Origin: Syntrophus sp034006265
GTDB taxonomy: Bacteria > Desulfobacterota > Syntrophia > Syntrophales > Syntrophaceae
Direction: 5' to 3'
DNA length: 64,000 bases
Assembly (NCBI GenBank): GCA_034006265.1
Contig: JAVETB010000003.1
Coordinates: 1-64,000, forward strand
Shown here: positions 51,114 through 60,387 of the stretch, one piece after another
How positions within the stretch are numbered: the first letter of the stretch is position 1
Layout of the letters: every line of letters starts with the position of its first letter
The notes under the pieces: generated by a model
What the model saw: the letters and a program-made list of their open reading frames with translations, nothing else
What the model was told of the DNA's origin: nothing
Database searches by the model: none
Position numbers and translations under genes: made by a program

Positions 51114-52496
51114 TTAGATGCCCTCCCAGTTTCCCGGATTCATGATTCCCTGAGGGTCAAGTTCCTCCTTGATCCTCTTCATGAGCCTGGCGGTCTGAGG
51201 ATCCATCTTTTCCAGGGCGATCCGCTGCTCATCCAGCGTCGGCTTCCAGAAGAGTCCACCGATGGACAGGGCGTACTCGCTCGCTTCGGAAAGGGCCATC
51301 CGGGTCCGGTTCAGCATGTCCTCATCCGCCCGGTTGAAGGTAAAGGAAAAGGCAAACATCATGGCGTGCCCCTTGTCGATGATCCTGGCCGTTGCGTGAT
51401 ACTTGAGGTCATATTTAACCGCCAGTTCATCGAGTTTCCGGGAGCACCCGGGATACCGGTCGATGGGGACGATCGGCCCGGAATATTCGAAGCCGCCTCC
51501 CTTGGTTACATCCGCAAAGGTCGTGGCGCTGCGCTGTGGCATGTCCAGAAGCGTTTTTTTCATCCCCTCGCCGACGGTCATGAACCCGCCGTCCTTGTTC
51601 CGGATGAATCCGTCCAGGGCGTGAAAGAGGATCCTTTTCTTGAGCTCCATCTCTTCCGCGCTGTCCCCGGTAAAATAGATTACAATGTGGTGATTGCCGC
51701 TGAAGATCAGCGGGAGGGGCTGGGCGAAGATGTTGATGTCCTCCGCCATCTCCGTGTGGGTAAGTTCGTAAAGGATCCCAGGCACAAAGTCCGGACTGTC
51801 GGTGATAAAGATCTCCACATCCCGCATTTTTTTCCGCGGATACAGCTTGATCCCCACCTTGGTAAGAATCCCCGTCGCCCCGAACCAACCGAGGAACAGC
51901 CCGGAGAGATCCGGCAGGGGGGGGCCCTTGGAAAACCAGTCGTCGGAAAGGGCGCAGGAACCGATCCGGCACAGCTCACCCGACGGGAGGACAACCTCGA
52001 GGCCGGAAACCATGTCGGAATTGAATCCCTGCTGCTGTGTCAGGCGTCCCTGCCCGTGAATCATCACGTTGGCGGCCACCGTGGCGGCGGCGGGCGAATC
52101 GGGCGTGCTGAATCGAAGCCGTGGGTAGTACCGGTTGAGATGGGCATGCAGCTTACCTGTGGAGGTACCACCTTCCACCACGACATAGCGGGCGGCTTCG
52201 TTGACCTTCAGAATTCTGTCCATGCGCTTCATATCCAGAACGATCCCCCCCCTCTGGGGAATGACGAGACCGCTCAGGGACATCCCCGCCCCCATGGGAA
52301 CCAGGGCAATTTTCTCCCGCCCCGCCAGTCTGACGATCGCCTGAATTTCCTCGACGGACCGGGGCAGGACAACGTAATCGGGTGCATGAGCGGGCATCAG
52401 CCCGGGGTCCCTTCCATAGAAATACCGCTCTTCCGCGCTGTCGGAAACGTAAGGAGTTCCTACGATCTCGACAAGGGCCTGGACAATGCGATCCAT
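51114..52496 (-). CDS. FAD-binding 2-hydroxyacid dehydrogenase (GlcD/Dld-like)
   Basis: This 460-residue flavoprotein has a FAD_binding_4 domain (VVLPRSVEEIQAIVRLA, PMGAGMSLSG, NVMIHGQGRLTQQQGF) and a FAD-oxidase C-terminal domain ending LDPQGIMNPGNW. It oxidises a hydroxy acid such as lactate or glycolate, donating to the Fe-S proteins encoded on either side. ATG 52496 has AAGGAGGG upstream and follows the third subunit's stop by one base. Confidence 0.88.
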   Translation of the reverse strand: MDRIVQALVEIVGTPYVSDSAEERYFYGRDPGLMPAHAPDYVVLPRSVEEIQAIVRLAGREKIALVPMGAGMSLSGLVIPQRGGIVLDMKRMDRILKVNEAARYVVVEGGTSTGKLHAHLNRYYPRLRFSTPDSPAAATVAANVMIHGQGRLTQQQGFNSDMVSGLEVVLPSGELCRIGSCALSDDWFSKGPPLPDLSGLFLGWFGATGILTKVGIKLYPRKKMRDVEIFITDSPDFVPGILYELTHTEMAEDINIFAQPLPLIFSGNHHIVIYFTGDSAEEMELKKRILFHALDGFIRNKDGGFMTVGEGMKKTLLDMPQRSATTFADVTKGGGFEYSGPIVPIDRYPGCSRKLDELAVKYDLKYHATARIIDKGHAMMFAFSFTFNRADEDMLNRTRMALSEASEYALSIGGLFWKPTLDEQRIALEKMDPQTARLMKRIKEELDPQGIMNPGNWEGI

Positions 52497-52497
52497 A

Positions 52498-53526
52498 TCA
52501 CTGCCCTCCTTCCGGCTTTTCACCGATGGCCATCCGGCACAGATCGATCATATGCAGGGGGGTCATTCCCCGCGCGGCCACCAGGGGGCTGAGGGCGTTC
52601 ATGCACCCGTGGCAGTTGAAGATGCAGTATTCAGCGCCGCTTTGCGCCATATCCTCCAGGTTCCGCCCCTGGACATCCGCCATCAGGTCATAGCCGTACA
52701 TGGCCCGGAAGATGCTGCCGCAGCACAGGGCGGTTTCATCCTGGTAGGTCCTCTGCACCAGGGTTGCGCCGATCCGATCCATGATCTTCTGCACAAAAAG
52801 ATGGCTGTCCCCGCAGAGGCGATTGGAGCATGGGCGCTGGTAGACCACCTTCACATTTAAGGGCTTTATTCGATCCTTCAGCGCCGTTAAGCGGTTGTAC
52901 AGGTATTCAAAGTAATGCACCGATTTGAAAGGAACCTCCATGCCGTAGGCGGGTGCCAGGGAGGTAAAGGCGGCATAACACTCGTCATGGAGAAAGATGA
53001 CCTCTTCAACACCCAGTTTATGGATATTTTCGATCACCACGGGAAGCCGCTCCTTGAACACTTTGGTGTCTGCAAAGTGGATATAGACGACGTTGCAGAA
53101 AAATTCCTGGCCGAAGAAGTACGAGGGCATCACGTCCTCGAAGAGTCTGCCCCTGGTGATCTCCTTCAACTGGGGCATGAAGCCGAAGGAAAGAGCGATC
53201 TTTCCGATCTTGCCCAGTTCATACTTCCCCTTGGGCTCCCCGATATGGATCCACTGCCGCGTGATGGCGCGAGGGGCCGTCAGGATGCCCTTGTCCTCTC
53301 TCCTCTCGTTGATGAGGTAAAAGGGATGATTGCCCCGTTTGCAGTACTCCTCGCAGGCATAACAGGTGACGCAGTCCTGCAGCACCGGAGAATCTTCACC
53401 CCGGAAGATTTTGACCATCTCTTTCCTGGCCGGATCGGCTTCAAAGTTCAGGTACTGGCACTGAACCAGACAGGCCCCGTCCGGGCAGCCCAGACAGCGC
53501 TTTTCATCGAACTTGAGCTGATACAT
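52498..53526 (-). CDS. Fe-S oxidoreductase, ferredoxin plus CCG-type
   Basis: This 342-residue protein has a modified ferredoxin motif (CLGCPDGACLVQC ... CVTCYACEEYCKRG) and a C-terminal half with RPCSNRLCGD, LCCGSIF and NCHGCM, a CCG-like cluster site. It precedes the flavoprotein gene and probably completes a three-subunit dehydrogenase. AGGAGG precedes ATG 53526; a TTG lies one codon upstream. Confidence 0.8.
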   Translation of the reverse strand: MYQLKFDEKRCLGCPDGACLVQCQYLNFEADPARKEMVKIFRGEDSPVLQDCVTCYACEEYCKRGNHPFYLINERREDKGILTAPRAITRQWIHIGEPKGKYELGKIGKIALSFGFMPQLKEITRGRLFEDVMPSYFFGQEFFCNVVYIHFADTKVFKERLPVVIENIHKLGVEEVIFLHDECYAAFTSLAPAYGMEVPFKSVHYFEYLYNRLTALKDRIKPLNVKVVYQRPCSNRLCGDSHLFVQKIMDRIGATLVQRTYQDETALCCGSIFRAMYGYDLMADVQGRNLEDMAQSGAEYCIFNCHGCMNALSPLVAARGMTPLHMIDLCRMAIGEKPEGGQ

Positions 53527-53574
53527 CAAGACCTCCTTTCAAAGACCCTCTTCTTTTTTCTCCTGGAAAGTAAA

Positions 53575-54099
53575 TTAATCCAGGCGTTTGAGCTTTTCCG
53601 GATAAGATTTGGCAAGGTCCACATAAAGCTGCTTGCCCCAGGTCCAGAATTCCTTGTGCCTCGGTTGAACGTCTCCGATAACCTTTGCCGGAACGCCGGC
53701 AACGAATTTTCCCGCCTCGACCCGGGTCTTGCTGGGAAGAACAGAACCCTCCGCGACAATGGCCCATTTTCCGATCATCACTTTCAGGCTGAGTACCGAA
53801 CCCATACCGATCACGGCGAAATCATCGATCCGGTCGGCATGGAGAATGGCCCCGTGGCCGACCGTAACCCTTTGCCCGAAGATGCTCAGACCGTCCGGCT
53901 CGATGTGAACCACAGCATTTTCTTCAATGGCGGTTCCCGGCCCGATACGGATGCTCCCGTAATCACCTCTTAAGATGACCCCGTGGCCGATGTAGCACCC
54001 GTCCCCGATTTCGACATCTCCGATCACCCGGGCGGAATCGCTGATGTAAGCGTCCTTTCCTATTCTGGGTATCCGGTCACCGAATGAATAAATCGCCAT
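53575..54099 (-). CDS. Gamma-class carbonic anhydrase-like protein
   Basis: This 174-residue left-handed beta-helix protein of the Cam/CamH/YrdA group has SARVIGDVEIGDGCYIGHGVIL, VVHIEPDG and VTVGHGAILHADRIDD, which hold the His metal ligands. It interconverts CO2 and bicarbonate, or acts as a metal-dependent relative. It lies 48 bp before the Fe-S oxidoreductase gene on the same strand. Confidence 0.9.
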   Translation of the reverse strand: MAIYSFGDRIPRIGKDAYISDSARVIGDVEIGDGCYIGHGVILRGDYGSIRIGPGTAIEENAVVHIEPDGLSIFGQRVTVGHGAILHADRIDDFAVIGMGSVLSLKVMIGKWAIVAEGSVLPSKTRVEAGKFVAGVPAKVIGDVQPRHKEFWTWGKQLYVDLAKSYPEKLKRLD

Positions 54100-54145
54100 G
54101 CGACGGACTCGCTCCTTTCCTCCTGCAGATCTTTACCATATTTAT

Positions 54146-55192
54146 TTACCCACCGATACGGTTCATCGGCCGCACGCATTTGCGGGGATTGTTCAAGTCG
54201 AGGCTGTGGCCCCTGGGTTTGTTTAAAATCGTATCCCGGATCAGCTCAGACAGATAGCGGTCTCCCCGCCCCTCCCTCAATGGGGCCTTGAGGTCCGTTT
54301 CCTGGTCTGAAAAGAGGCATCCACGCAGTTGACCGTCCGCCGTCAGGCGGAGCCGATTGCAGGTCTCGCAGAAATGGTGACTCAATGCCCCGATCAATCC
54401 GATCTTGCCCCTGGCGCCTTCGAGGATGTACGTTTCCGCAGGGCCCGCCATCGATTCGGATTCCACACGCCGGACAGGCCCCAGGGTTGCAATCCGGTCC
54501 AGAATTTCCCGGCTGGAAATGAACCCCTTCATCCGGGCGTCGGCCGCCCCGATGGGCATCATTTCGATGAAACGCACATGATAGGGTTTCCGGTAGGTGA
54601 GACGTGCGAAATCCAGGATTTCATCATCGTTGAAGCCTTTCATGGCAACCACATTGAGCTTGATGGGGGCCATCCCCACGGATTCCGCCTCTTCAATCCC
54701 CTCCCAGACCTTCTCGAAGAAAGGACGCCGGGTAATGGTGTTGAATTTCTCAGCCTTCAGGGTATCCATGCTCACGTTGATCCGGCATATCCCGTATTTC
54801 CGAAGGTCACGGGCGAACTCTTTCAGAAGGACGCCGTTGGTCGTCAGGGTGATTTCTTTCAGGATTTCTATCCTGTTGAGCCTGTCAATAAAAGAAATAA
54901 TGCCCCTGCGCACCAGGGGCTCCCCGCCGGTCAGCCGGATCTTTCGGATTCCATTGGCGACACAGAGCTCGACAAGATCGAGCATTTCTTCGTAGGTCAA
55001 AATTTCCCTGTGAGGAATAAAGGTCATCCCTTCGTCAGGCATGCAGTAAACACATCTCAGATTGCAGCGATCCGTCACGGAAAGACGCAGGTAGTTGATA
55101 ATTCGGTGGTGTTTGTCCAGCAAATCGGCCTTTTGAGCCACAGTCATTAAGGAATGCCGTCCTTCAAAAGATTCTTCGTTCTCCTTTATCAT
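54146..55192 (-). CDS. moaA: GTP 3',8-cyclase MoaA
   Basis: This 348-residue radical SAM enzyme has CNLRCVYC near residue 43, a C-terminal cluster site CETCNRLRLTADGQLRGC, and the terminal GG (NRIGG) essential for MoaA. It makes the first pterin intermediate of molybdenum/tungsten cofactor synthesis, matching the tungstate importer elsewhere in the window. ATG 55192 is used; ATG 55147 (MTVAQK) would match the usual family length. Confidence 0.93.
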   Translation of the reverse strand: MIKENEESFEGRHSLMTVAQKADLLDKHHRIINYLRLSVTDRCNLRCVYCMPDEGMTFIPHREILTYEEMLDLVELCVANGIRKIRLTGGEPLVRRGIISFIDRLNRIEILKEITLTTNGVLLKEFARDLRKYGICRINVSMDTLKAEKFNTITRRPFFEKVWEGIEEAESVGMAPIKLNVVAMKGFNDDEILDFARLTYRKPYHVRFIEMMPIGAADARMKGFISSREILDRIATLGPVRRVESESMAGPAETYILEGARGKIGLIGALSHHFCETCNRLRLTADGQLRGCLFSDQETDLKAPLREGRGDRYLSELIRDTILNKPRGHSLDLNNPRKCVRPMNRIGG

Positions 55193-55246
55193 GTTGATCA
55201 GGAAGTCTCCATAGCTTCTTGAATCTCTTCTGCCTGAATTCCTCGC

Positions 55247-55286
55247 ATAACGGCCGCGCTGACAGAATGGTCCGCGCGGCCGTTAT
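55247..55286. repeat. 13-bp inverted repeat between moaA and a DUF5320-type gene
   Basis: ATAACGGCCGCGC at 55247-55259 and its exact complement at 55274-55286 surround a 14-base loop. It is a strong hairpin without a T-run, just past the stop of the DUF5320-type gene. It may attenuate or end transcription, or protect mRNA. Confidence 0.5.
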
Positions 55287-55306
55287 GGTGATAATTGCCT
55301 CGGTTT

Positions 55307-55663
55307 TTATTCCGCTGCCTTTCCGGATTCCAGCTCATCCAGACGCTTCTGGAGATAACTCAGCTCCGTTTTCAGGACGTCGGTCTCTCTTTTGAGCATC
55401 TGCTTTTCCACATCCGGATCAGGACCCTGATACGGAGCTGAATAGCCCGCAGGCCGCAACCACCCCCAAAAACCTCTTGCGAAAAACCGGTTCCCCCAGC
55501 CTCGGCCTCCGCCCCGAAATCCGCGCCCCAGGCCGTAACCGAGTCCAGGCGACGGTGCACCCGCAGGATAGCTGGCTCCCCCCCCGATCCATGAGCAGAA
55601 TCCGGCTCCGCGTCCTGTCATCGGACCTCTTCCCATGGGTCCCGTTCCATCTCCTCTGGGCAT
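55307..55663 (-). CDS. DUF5320-type Gly-rich protein
   Basis: This 118-residue protein starts MPRGDGTGPMGRGPMTGRGAGFC, the hallmark of DUF5320. A long Gly/aromatic tract follows, then a C-terminal coiled coil (about residues 85-115: MLKRETDVLKTELSYLQKRLDELE). Function unknown; these genes cluster with NifX and Mrp-type genes in anaerobes. The neighbouring gene shares its N-terminus. Confidence 0.85.
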   Translation of the reverse strand: MPRGDGTGPMGRGPMTGRGAGFCSWIGGGASYPAGAPSPGLGYGLGRGFRGGGRGWGNRFFARGFWGWLRPAGYSAPYQGPDPDVEKQMLKRETDVLKTELSYLQKRLDELESGKAAE

Positions 55664-55718
55664 GATGGTATCCTCCTTCCTTTAATTTGTTATTTCAAAA
55701 GATTTTTTATCTAACACG

Positions 55719-55940
55719 TTATTCTCTGGCCATTGGACTTCCGCACTGCTTGCATTTCTGCTCGGCGCAGGGAACTCCCAGCCTGTGTGGCTCCCGGTGG
55801 CCGCATTGCGGACAAACACAGTCTCCGCCGGGTCCAGCTGCAAGGGGCCCACCCATCCGGCCCAACCCACGGCCGCCACGTCCTCGACCCGGCCTGCCTC
55901 CCCCGCCCATGGGTCCCGTTCCATCTCCTCTAGGCATCAT
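55719..55940 (-). CDS. Short DUF5320-like protein with zinc ribbon
   Basis: This 73-residue protein begins with the same MPRGDGTGPMG motif as its neighbour, then a Gly/Arg tract, then a zinc ribbon (CVCPQCGHRE ... CAEQKCKQCGSP). It looks like a tandem relative whose coiled coil has been replaced by a ribbon. GGAGG precedes ATG 55940. Confidence 0.75.
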   Translation of the reverse strand: MMPRGDGTGPMGGGGRPGRGRGGRGLGRMGGPLAAGPGGDCVCPQCGHREPHRLGVPCAEQKCKQCGSPMARE

Positions 55941-55952
55941 TCTGTCCTCCAT

Positions 55953-56310
55953 TAATTATTGAATCCTTCTTATCAAAGGCTTCGACATTGATCTTTCTAC
56001 AAACGAAGTACCTCACGAAGGGAAAACGACCTGTCACATTCCGGCATCCCCTCTACAAGGTAAAAGGCATTCTCTATGCCAATGTTTTAGTCTAAAGAGG
56101 ATAGCAACCAACTATTTGAATACAGAAGATAATATGAATGAGAGGATGGGCGGTGAAAGATATGGAGTTGCTTATATGCTACTCTATTGAGAGGATACAG
56201 ATGCAGATATGCACCCCTCTTTTTCCAGGCATGACCGTCCAACGGCGGAAATGGCCCCGCCTGTTTTCATGGAACGAAGGGGGCTGCTTTTGGGGGCAAC
56301 GTTGCGGCCG
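55953..56310. other. Gene-free stretch
   Basis: About 360 bp without a supported gene. A plus-strand frame of 119 codons (56138-56497) runs antisense into the thioesterase gene and has no motifs. Confidence 0.5.
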
Positions 56311-56775
56311 TTATCTGTTTTCCGGGATCAGCACCATAATGGCTTCGCCCTTGGCGCGGATCTCGCCTTCGGCGGACAAGGCGGTGCTGACAATGATCTT
56401 CCGGCCCTTGATCTCGAGGACCCTTGATCTCAATTCGATGGGTTTTCCCATGGGCGTTGGCTTGAGGAAATCAATCTTGAGGGAAGCAGTCACATAGCGG
56501 GAAAGGGGTTTATCACCCAGGGCATGGCCGTCGTCGCGCAGCTTTGCAGCCGACGCCGTAGCTGCGCTGTGGCAGTCGATCAGTGAAGAGATAAGCCCGC
56601 CGTAGAAATAGCCCGGGAAACCACCCGTGAAGAAGGGTTCCGGAACGTAGCGGCAGACGCTTTCCTCTCCGTCCCAGTAGCTCTTGATCTGCAATCCGTC
56701 CTTGTTCAGTCGCCCACATCCGTAGCAATGGGCGAATTCATCCGGGTAGAAATCCTGGAAGGCTTTGTCCTCCAT
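56311..56775 (-). CDS. PaaI-type hotdog thioesterase
   Basis: This 154-residue hotdog-fold protein has HCYGCGRLNKDGLQI, then GYFYGGLISSLIDCHSAATAS, the catalytic helix of the PaaI/YbgC-like group. SLKIDFLKPTPMGKPIELRS is the following strand pair. It hydrolyses acyl-CoA thioesters. It lies 26 bp past the release-factor-3 start on the same strand, likely independent. Confidence 0.85.
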   Translation of the reverse strand: MEDKAFQDFYPDEFAHCYGCGRLNKDGLQIKSYWDGEESVCRYVPEPFFTGGFPGYFYGGLISSLIDCHSAATASAAKLRDDGHALGDKPLSRYVTASLKIDFLKPTPMGKPIELRSRVLEIKGRKIIVSTALSAEGEIRAKGEAIMVLIPENR

Positions 56776-56801
56776 GTTTTATTTCCTCCTGTCCGGCCGC
56801 A

Positions 56802-58391
56802 TCAACTGAGTCTCTGACTGTGCTCCATCGTCTTGTGCATGAAAATGTCGGGCCATTCCTCCATGGTGTTGGAGAGGCGCCACTCACTCATGGCCAGATA
56901 TATCAGATTTCCTTCAGAATCAAGAGCAAGATTATTCCGGTACTGCTTTTCGAAGATCGCCAGCTTTTCCCGGTCCGCACAGGTGATCCAGCGGGCGGCG
57001 GCGTAATCCGCCGGCTCGTAATCCGCTTCAACGCCGTACTCGCTTAACAGGCGGGCCATGGTCACATCGAACTGAAGTACGCCCACCACGCCCAGGATGC
57101 AATCATTGTTTGAAAGGGGTCGGAAAACCTGGACAATCCCCTCTTCCGAAAGCTGGATGAGTCCCTTTTGCAGCTGTTTCATCTTCAGGGGGTTCTTCAG
57201 CCGTACCCGGCAGAAGTGTTCGGGAGCGAAGTTGGGAATTCCCGTGAATTTCAGCTCCTCCCCTTCGGAAAAGGTATCGCCGATCCGGATGGTCCCGTGG
57301 TTGTGAATGCCGATGATGTCGCCGGGATAAGCCTCTTCCACCGAGGCGCGATCCTGGGCCATGAAGATCGTCGCATTGGCCAGCGTCACCTCTTTGCCCA
57401 GCCGGTTATGGCGGACCTTCATTCCCCGGGTGAATTTTCCCGAGCAGATCCGGACAAAGGCGATCCGGTCGCGGTGTGCGGTATCCATGTTTGCCTGAAT
57501 CTTGAAGGCAAAACCGGAAAACTCTTTCTCCGAGGGCAAAACTTCGCGGGTCGTCGCCAGGCGCGGACGAGGGCTGGGAGCAAGCTCCACGATGGCATCC
57601 AGCAGCTCCCGCACGCCGAAATTGTTGATGGCGCTGCCGAAGAAAACCGGCGTCTGGTTCGCCTTGAGAAAATGCTCATAGACAAAAGGATTGGCAGCGC
57701 CCTCCATCAGGTCGATGTCCTCGCGAAGCTCGGCGGCCTGGGTTCCCAACCGTTCGTCCAGCCCCGGATCATCGAGATCGTGGATGACGACAACCTCCCC
57801 GCCCCGGCTCGCAGCCCCGGGTTTGAAAAGCTGTAGCTCCCTGCGATACAGGTTGTAAACCCCGCGGAAGCTTTTTCCCATTCCAATGGGCCAGGACATG
57901 GGAACACACTCGATCTGAAGCTTTTTTTCGATATCGGCCATCAGTTCCAGGGGCGACAGGACCTCCCGGTCCAGCTTGTTGATGAAGGTGATCACCGGCG
58001 TGTTGCGGAGCAGGCAGATCTCCATAAGCTTCTCCGTCTGGGGCTCCACGCCCTTGGCCCCGTCAATGACCATGACCGCACTGTCCACGGCGGTGAGGAC
58101 CCGGTAGGTATCCTCGGAAAAATCCCGATGCCCCGGCGTATCGAGGAGGTTGATTTCAAAATCCCGGTAATGAAATTTCATCACCGAGGTGGTAACGGAA
58201 ATGCCCCGTTCCTTTTCAATGGCCATCCAATCGCTCGTGGCGTGACGGGTGGCCTTGCGGGCCTTGACGGTCCCGGCCAGCTGGATCGCTCCACCGAAAA
58301 GGAGCAGCTTTTCCGTCAGGGTCGTCTTTCCGGCATCCGGATGGCTGATGATGCCGAAGGTCCGGCGCCGTTCAATCTCTTTCTGGTGCAT
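56802..58391 (-). CDS. prfC: Peptide chain release factor 3
   Basis: This 529-residue translational GTPase has G1 SHPDAGKTTLTEK, G3 DTPGHRDFSED and G4 NKLDRE, followed by RF3-typical domains (FRPLSNNDCILGVVGVLQFDV). RF3 releases RF1/RF2 from the ribosome after termination. Length and motifs are normal. It is on the minus strand downstream of a hairpin terminator. Confidence 0.95.
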   Translation of the reverse strand: MHQKEIERRRTFGIISHPDAGKTTLTEKLLLFGGAIQLAGTVKARKATRHATSDWMAIEKERGISVTTSVMKFHYRDFEINLLDTPGHRDFSEDTYRVLTAVDSAVMVIDGAKGVEPQTEKLMEICLLRNTPVITFINKLDREVLSPLELMADIEKKLQIECVPMSWPIGMGKSFRGVYNLYRRELQLFKPGAASRGGEVVVIHDLDDPGLDERLGTQAAELREDIDLMEGAANPFVYEHFLKANQTPVFFGSAINNFGVRELLDAIVELAPSPRPRLATTREVLPSEKEFSGFAFKIQANMDTAHRDRIAFVRICSGKFTRGMKVRHNRLGKEVTLANATIFMAQDRASVEEAYPGDIIGIHNHGTIRIGDTFSEGEELKFTGIPNFAPEHFCRVRLKNPLKMKQLQKGLIQLSEEGIVQVFRPLSNNDCILGVVGVLQFDVTMARLLSEYGVEADYEPADYAAARWITCADREKLAIFEKQYRNNLALDSEGNLIYLAMSEWRLSNTMEEWPDIFMHKTMEHSQRLS

Positions 58392-58811
58392 CGTTATTTC
58401 TTGAATCCTTTCTTCTGCAAAACCATGAAAAAAAAGCGGGCCTCATTAGGCCCGTTTCATGTTTTTTTATGATAAGGCACTGCTTATATTGGAAAGTTCC
58501 TATAGATAAAACGAACGTGAATGTCAATTAAATTCTATACCTGCCGCGAGGAGGATTCGAAAGAACGCCACCGGCTCCGTTGTCGGGAAGCTCCGGGAGA
58601 GACGTCCTGAAGGTGTGGTCAGTCTCCCGACCTGCCTTTGGTGCCTTCCCAAGACAGCGTCTGGCGGAGCAAGCGGCCCCGGTTCCCTCTCCGGGGGCCG
58701 TGTTCGTCTTTGCCCCGGGTCTTTCGCCGTCTGATTTTCTCCACTTTAAATTCAGGATGTGGAACATCGCGACAAAGAAGTGGCTCCGGCCCGGATTTCC
58801 GTCTTTCCGTC
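58392..58811. other. Gap with bidirectional terminator
   Basis: No gene is supported in about 420 bp. It holds the hairpin at 58437-58454 and, beyond it, sequence with only long shadow frames of the neighbouring gene. Confidence 0.5.
58429..58467 (-). terminator. Strong hairpin terminator
   Basis: CGGGCCT (58437-58443) pairs with AGGCCCG (58448-58454) across a four-base loop. On the minus strand it is followed by CTTTTTTTT; on the plus strand by TTTCATGTTTTTTT. It can end transcription from the TIGR03790-type gene before prfC. Confidence 0.8.
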
Positions 58812-60128
58812 CTAATTCATGGCTGGAAATCCGCGTCTCAGAAAGGGGCGATAAAGAGGGTCTCCGATCAGAACCTGCTGCCATGACCAGAAGGGGTTTG
58901 ACACGCCGTAACATTCTGCCAGGGCCGCCCGGCCGTCGAGGAGGCAGCTGAAGAAGACTTCGGGGGCGGGAAAAGACTGGAGATAAGGTTCCGCCACGGG
59001 GCCTACCGTTGCGCAAACGCCCTTCTCGAGCATGGCCTTGCACCAGACCGTTTTGCCCGGCGCCTTCAGGGTCGTGCACTCGGAACTGGCCACATGGAAT
59101 CCCACGGCCCCCCGGACCCAGGTGAAGGCATCAACATATTTCCCAAGGCTGTACCAGCCGCAGTAAAGGGCTGCATCAGGCGCCTCGCCGGGCCCGAAGA
59201 GGGTCGGCTTGTCATTGACGACCACGTGCAGCTTCCTGCTTTTCCGAACCACGCGCGCCGTGTTGTGGATGGCCAGGTCGTACCGCTCGTAAGCCGACAA
59301 CGTCTTGCCCTCTTTCGGAGCAGGCTTCTCAGGCCACCGCGTATCAAAATAGGCCCGGCCGGGAAGTCCGTACACCTCGGCGTACATGCTGTCGTCGATG
59401 ATGCGGCGGACAATCGAGGGATCCGGTCCGTCCAGGCGGCTTACCAGGACGGGGCGCCGGGGCATATTCTTTATTTCCTTTCCCTGAAAGTTGAAATAAT
59501 ACCTGTTGGGAAGCCATCCATCCAGCTCAGGGGATTTTTCCCTGACCAGGGCCAGTTCTGAATCGACGGAGGCCCCCCAGTGGGTCCTGCTCAGGATCTG
59601 AATCTTTCTCCTCAGTTCCGCCAGTTTCGCCTGGATTTTCCGGGATTCTTCAGGCTGTTTCTTTCCGGCCAGATTCTTCCGCTGCGTCCATTCCTTCACA
59701 GCAGCCCGAAGATTCTTGAGATCGGAACCCTCCATCCGGGTCAAAGGCGGGGGAAGAACGCGCAGGGGCATGCCGTAGATGAGGGTGATGCAGTTGAACC
59801 GCCTTCCCTCGGGGTCGTTTTTTTCCAGAAAGCTTCTCAGCGGCCCGGCGATCTGCTCATCGTAGTCTCTCCTGCCCACTGTCTCACTGGTGGAAGTCCT
59901 GACCAGGAACAGGTTCGCCGATGGCACCGCGCGCCTCTCCATATAATAGCGGGCAAGCTCCAGACTCTCCGGAACGGCGCTGTTGGCTACGACGAGAAGC
60001 TCATCGGCCACGAGTGCATGGCTGTCAGACCGGCCCAAAACAAGGAGGAGGAAAAGCAGAAAGAGCTGGAAAGCGAGTACTTTTCCAGTACTCCGGGATA
60101 ATCCCGCAAAAAACGGTATGGCACGCAT
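58812..60128 (-). CDS. TIGR03790-type exported protein
   Basis: This 438-residue protein has a signal peptide (residues 15-38) and then VADELLVVANSAVPESLELARYYMERRAVP. It continues with TLIYGMPLRVLPPP and a Cys/Trp-rich C-terminus (WQQVLIGDPLYRPF). It matches the TIGR03790 family of unknown function, seen in exported or outer-surface settings of proteobacteria. It is divergent from the TetR gene. Confidence 0.8.
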   Translation of the reverse strand: MRAIPFFAGLSRSTGKVLAFQLFLLFLLLVLGRSDSHALVADELLVVANSAVPESLELARYYMERRAVPSANLFLVRTSTSETVGRRDYDEQIAGPLRSFLEKNDPEGRRFNCITLIYGMPLRVLPPPLTRMEGSDLKNLRAAVKEWTQRKNLAGKKQPEESRKIQAKLAELRRKIQILSRTHWGASVDSELALVREKSPELDGWLPNRYYFNFQGKEIKNMPRRPVLVSRLDGPDPSIVRRIIDDSMYAEVYGLPGRAYFDTRWPEKPAPKEGKTLSAYERYDLAIHNTARVVRKSRKLHVVVNDKPTLFGPGEAPDAALYCGWYSLGKYVDAFTWVRGAVGFHVASSECTTLKAPGKTVWCKAMLEKGVCATVGPVAEPYLQSFPAPEVFFSCLLDGRAALAECYGVSNPFWSWQQVLIGDPLYRPFLRRGFPAMN

Positions 60129-60325
60129 GGTTCAGCCTCCGCCTGACTTTCTTTTCAGCGCCCTTCTCAAGTCCAGCGCCCTTGCGGCCGGCCCGTTCAT
60201 TCCGTCCGGCTCCCGCCCCGAATCGCGGCAACAAATCCGGGCTCTTCAAGTCGATTCATGACAGGCCTTATAAATCAATCGGCGTCTCTTTACAATTGCC
60301 AATTCCCCTCTTCTCATTTTTCCTA

Positions 60326-60353
60326 TTGACTATTTGAAACATTTATTTAAAAT
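60326..60353 (+). promoter_or_regulatory. Sigma70-type promoter for the tetR-efflux operon
   Basis: TTGACT (60326-60331), 16 bp, TAAAAT (60348-60353), in an AT-rich stretch 34 bp before the start codon of the TetR gene. The spacer contains TATTT and AAATA arms suited to overlap with a TetR operator, but no long perfect palindrome is present. Confidence 0.55.
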
Positions 60354-60387
60354 ACTCATTCTAACTTAAGCTCATGCGAGGACGTTC

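Noticed and set aside
50379..52592. 737-codon plus-strand frame
   Set aside because: It is antisense to the Fe-S and FAD genes, whose minus-strand products carry clear family motifs; the long frame results from high-GC codon bias.
55247..55286. Hairpin considered as an intrinsic terminator
   Set aside because: No T-run follows on either strand, so it is reported only as an inverted repeat.
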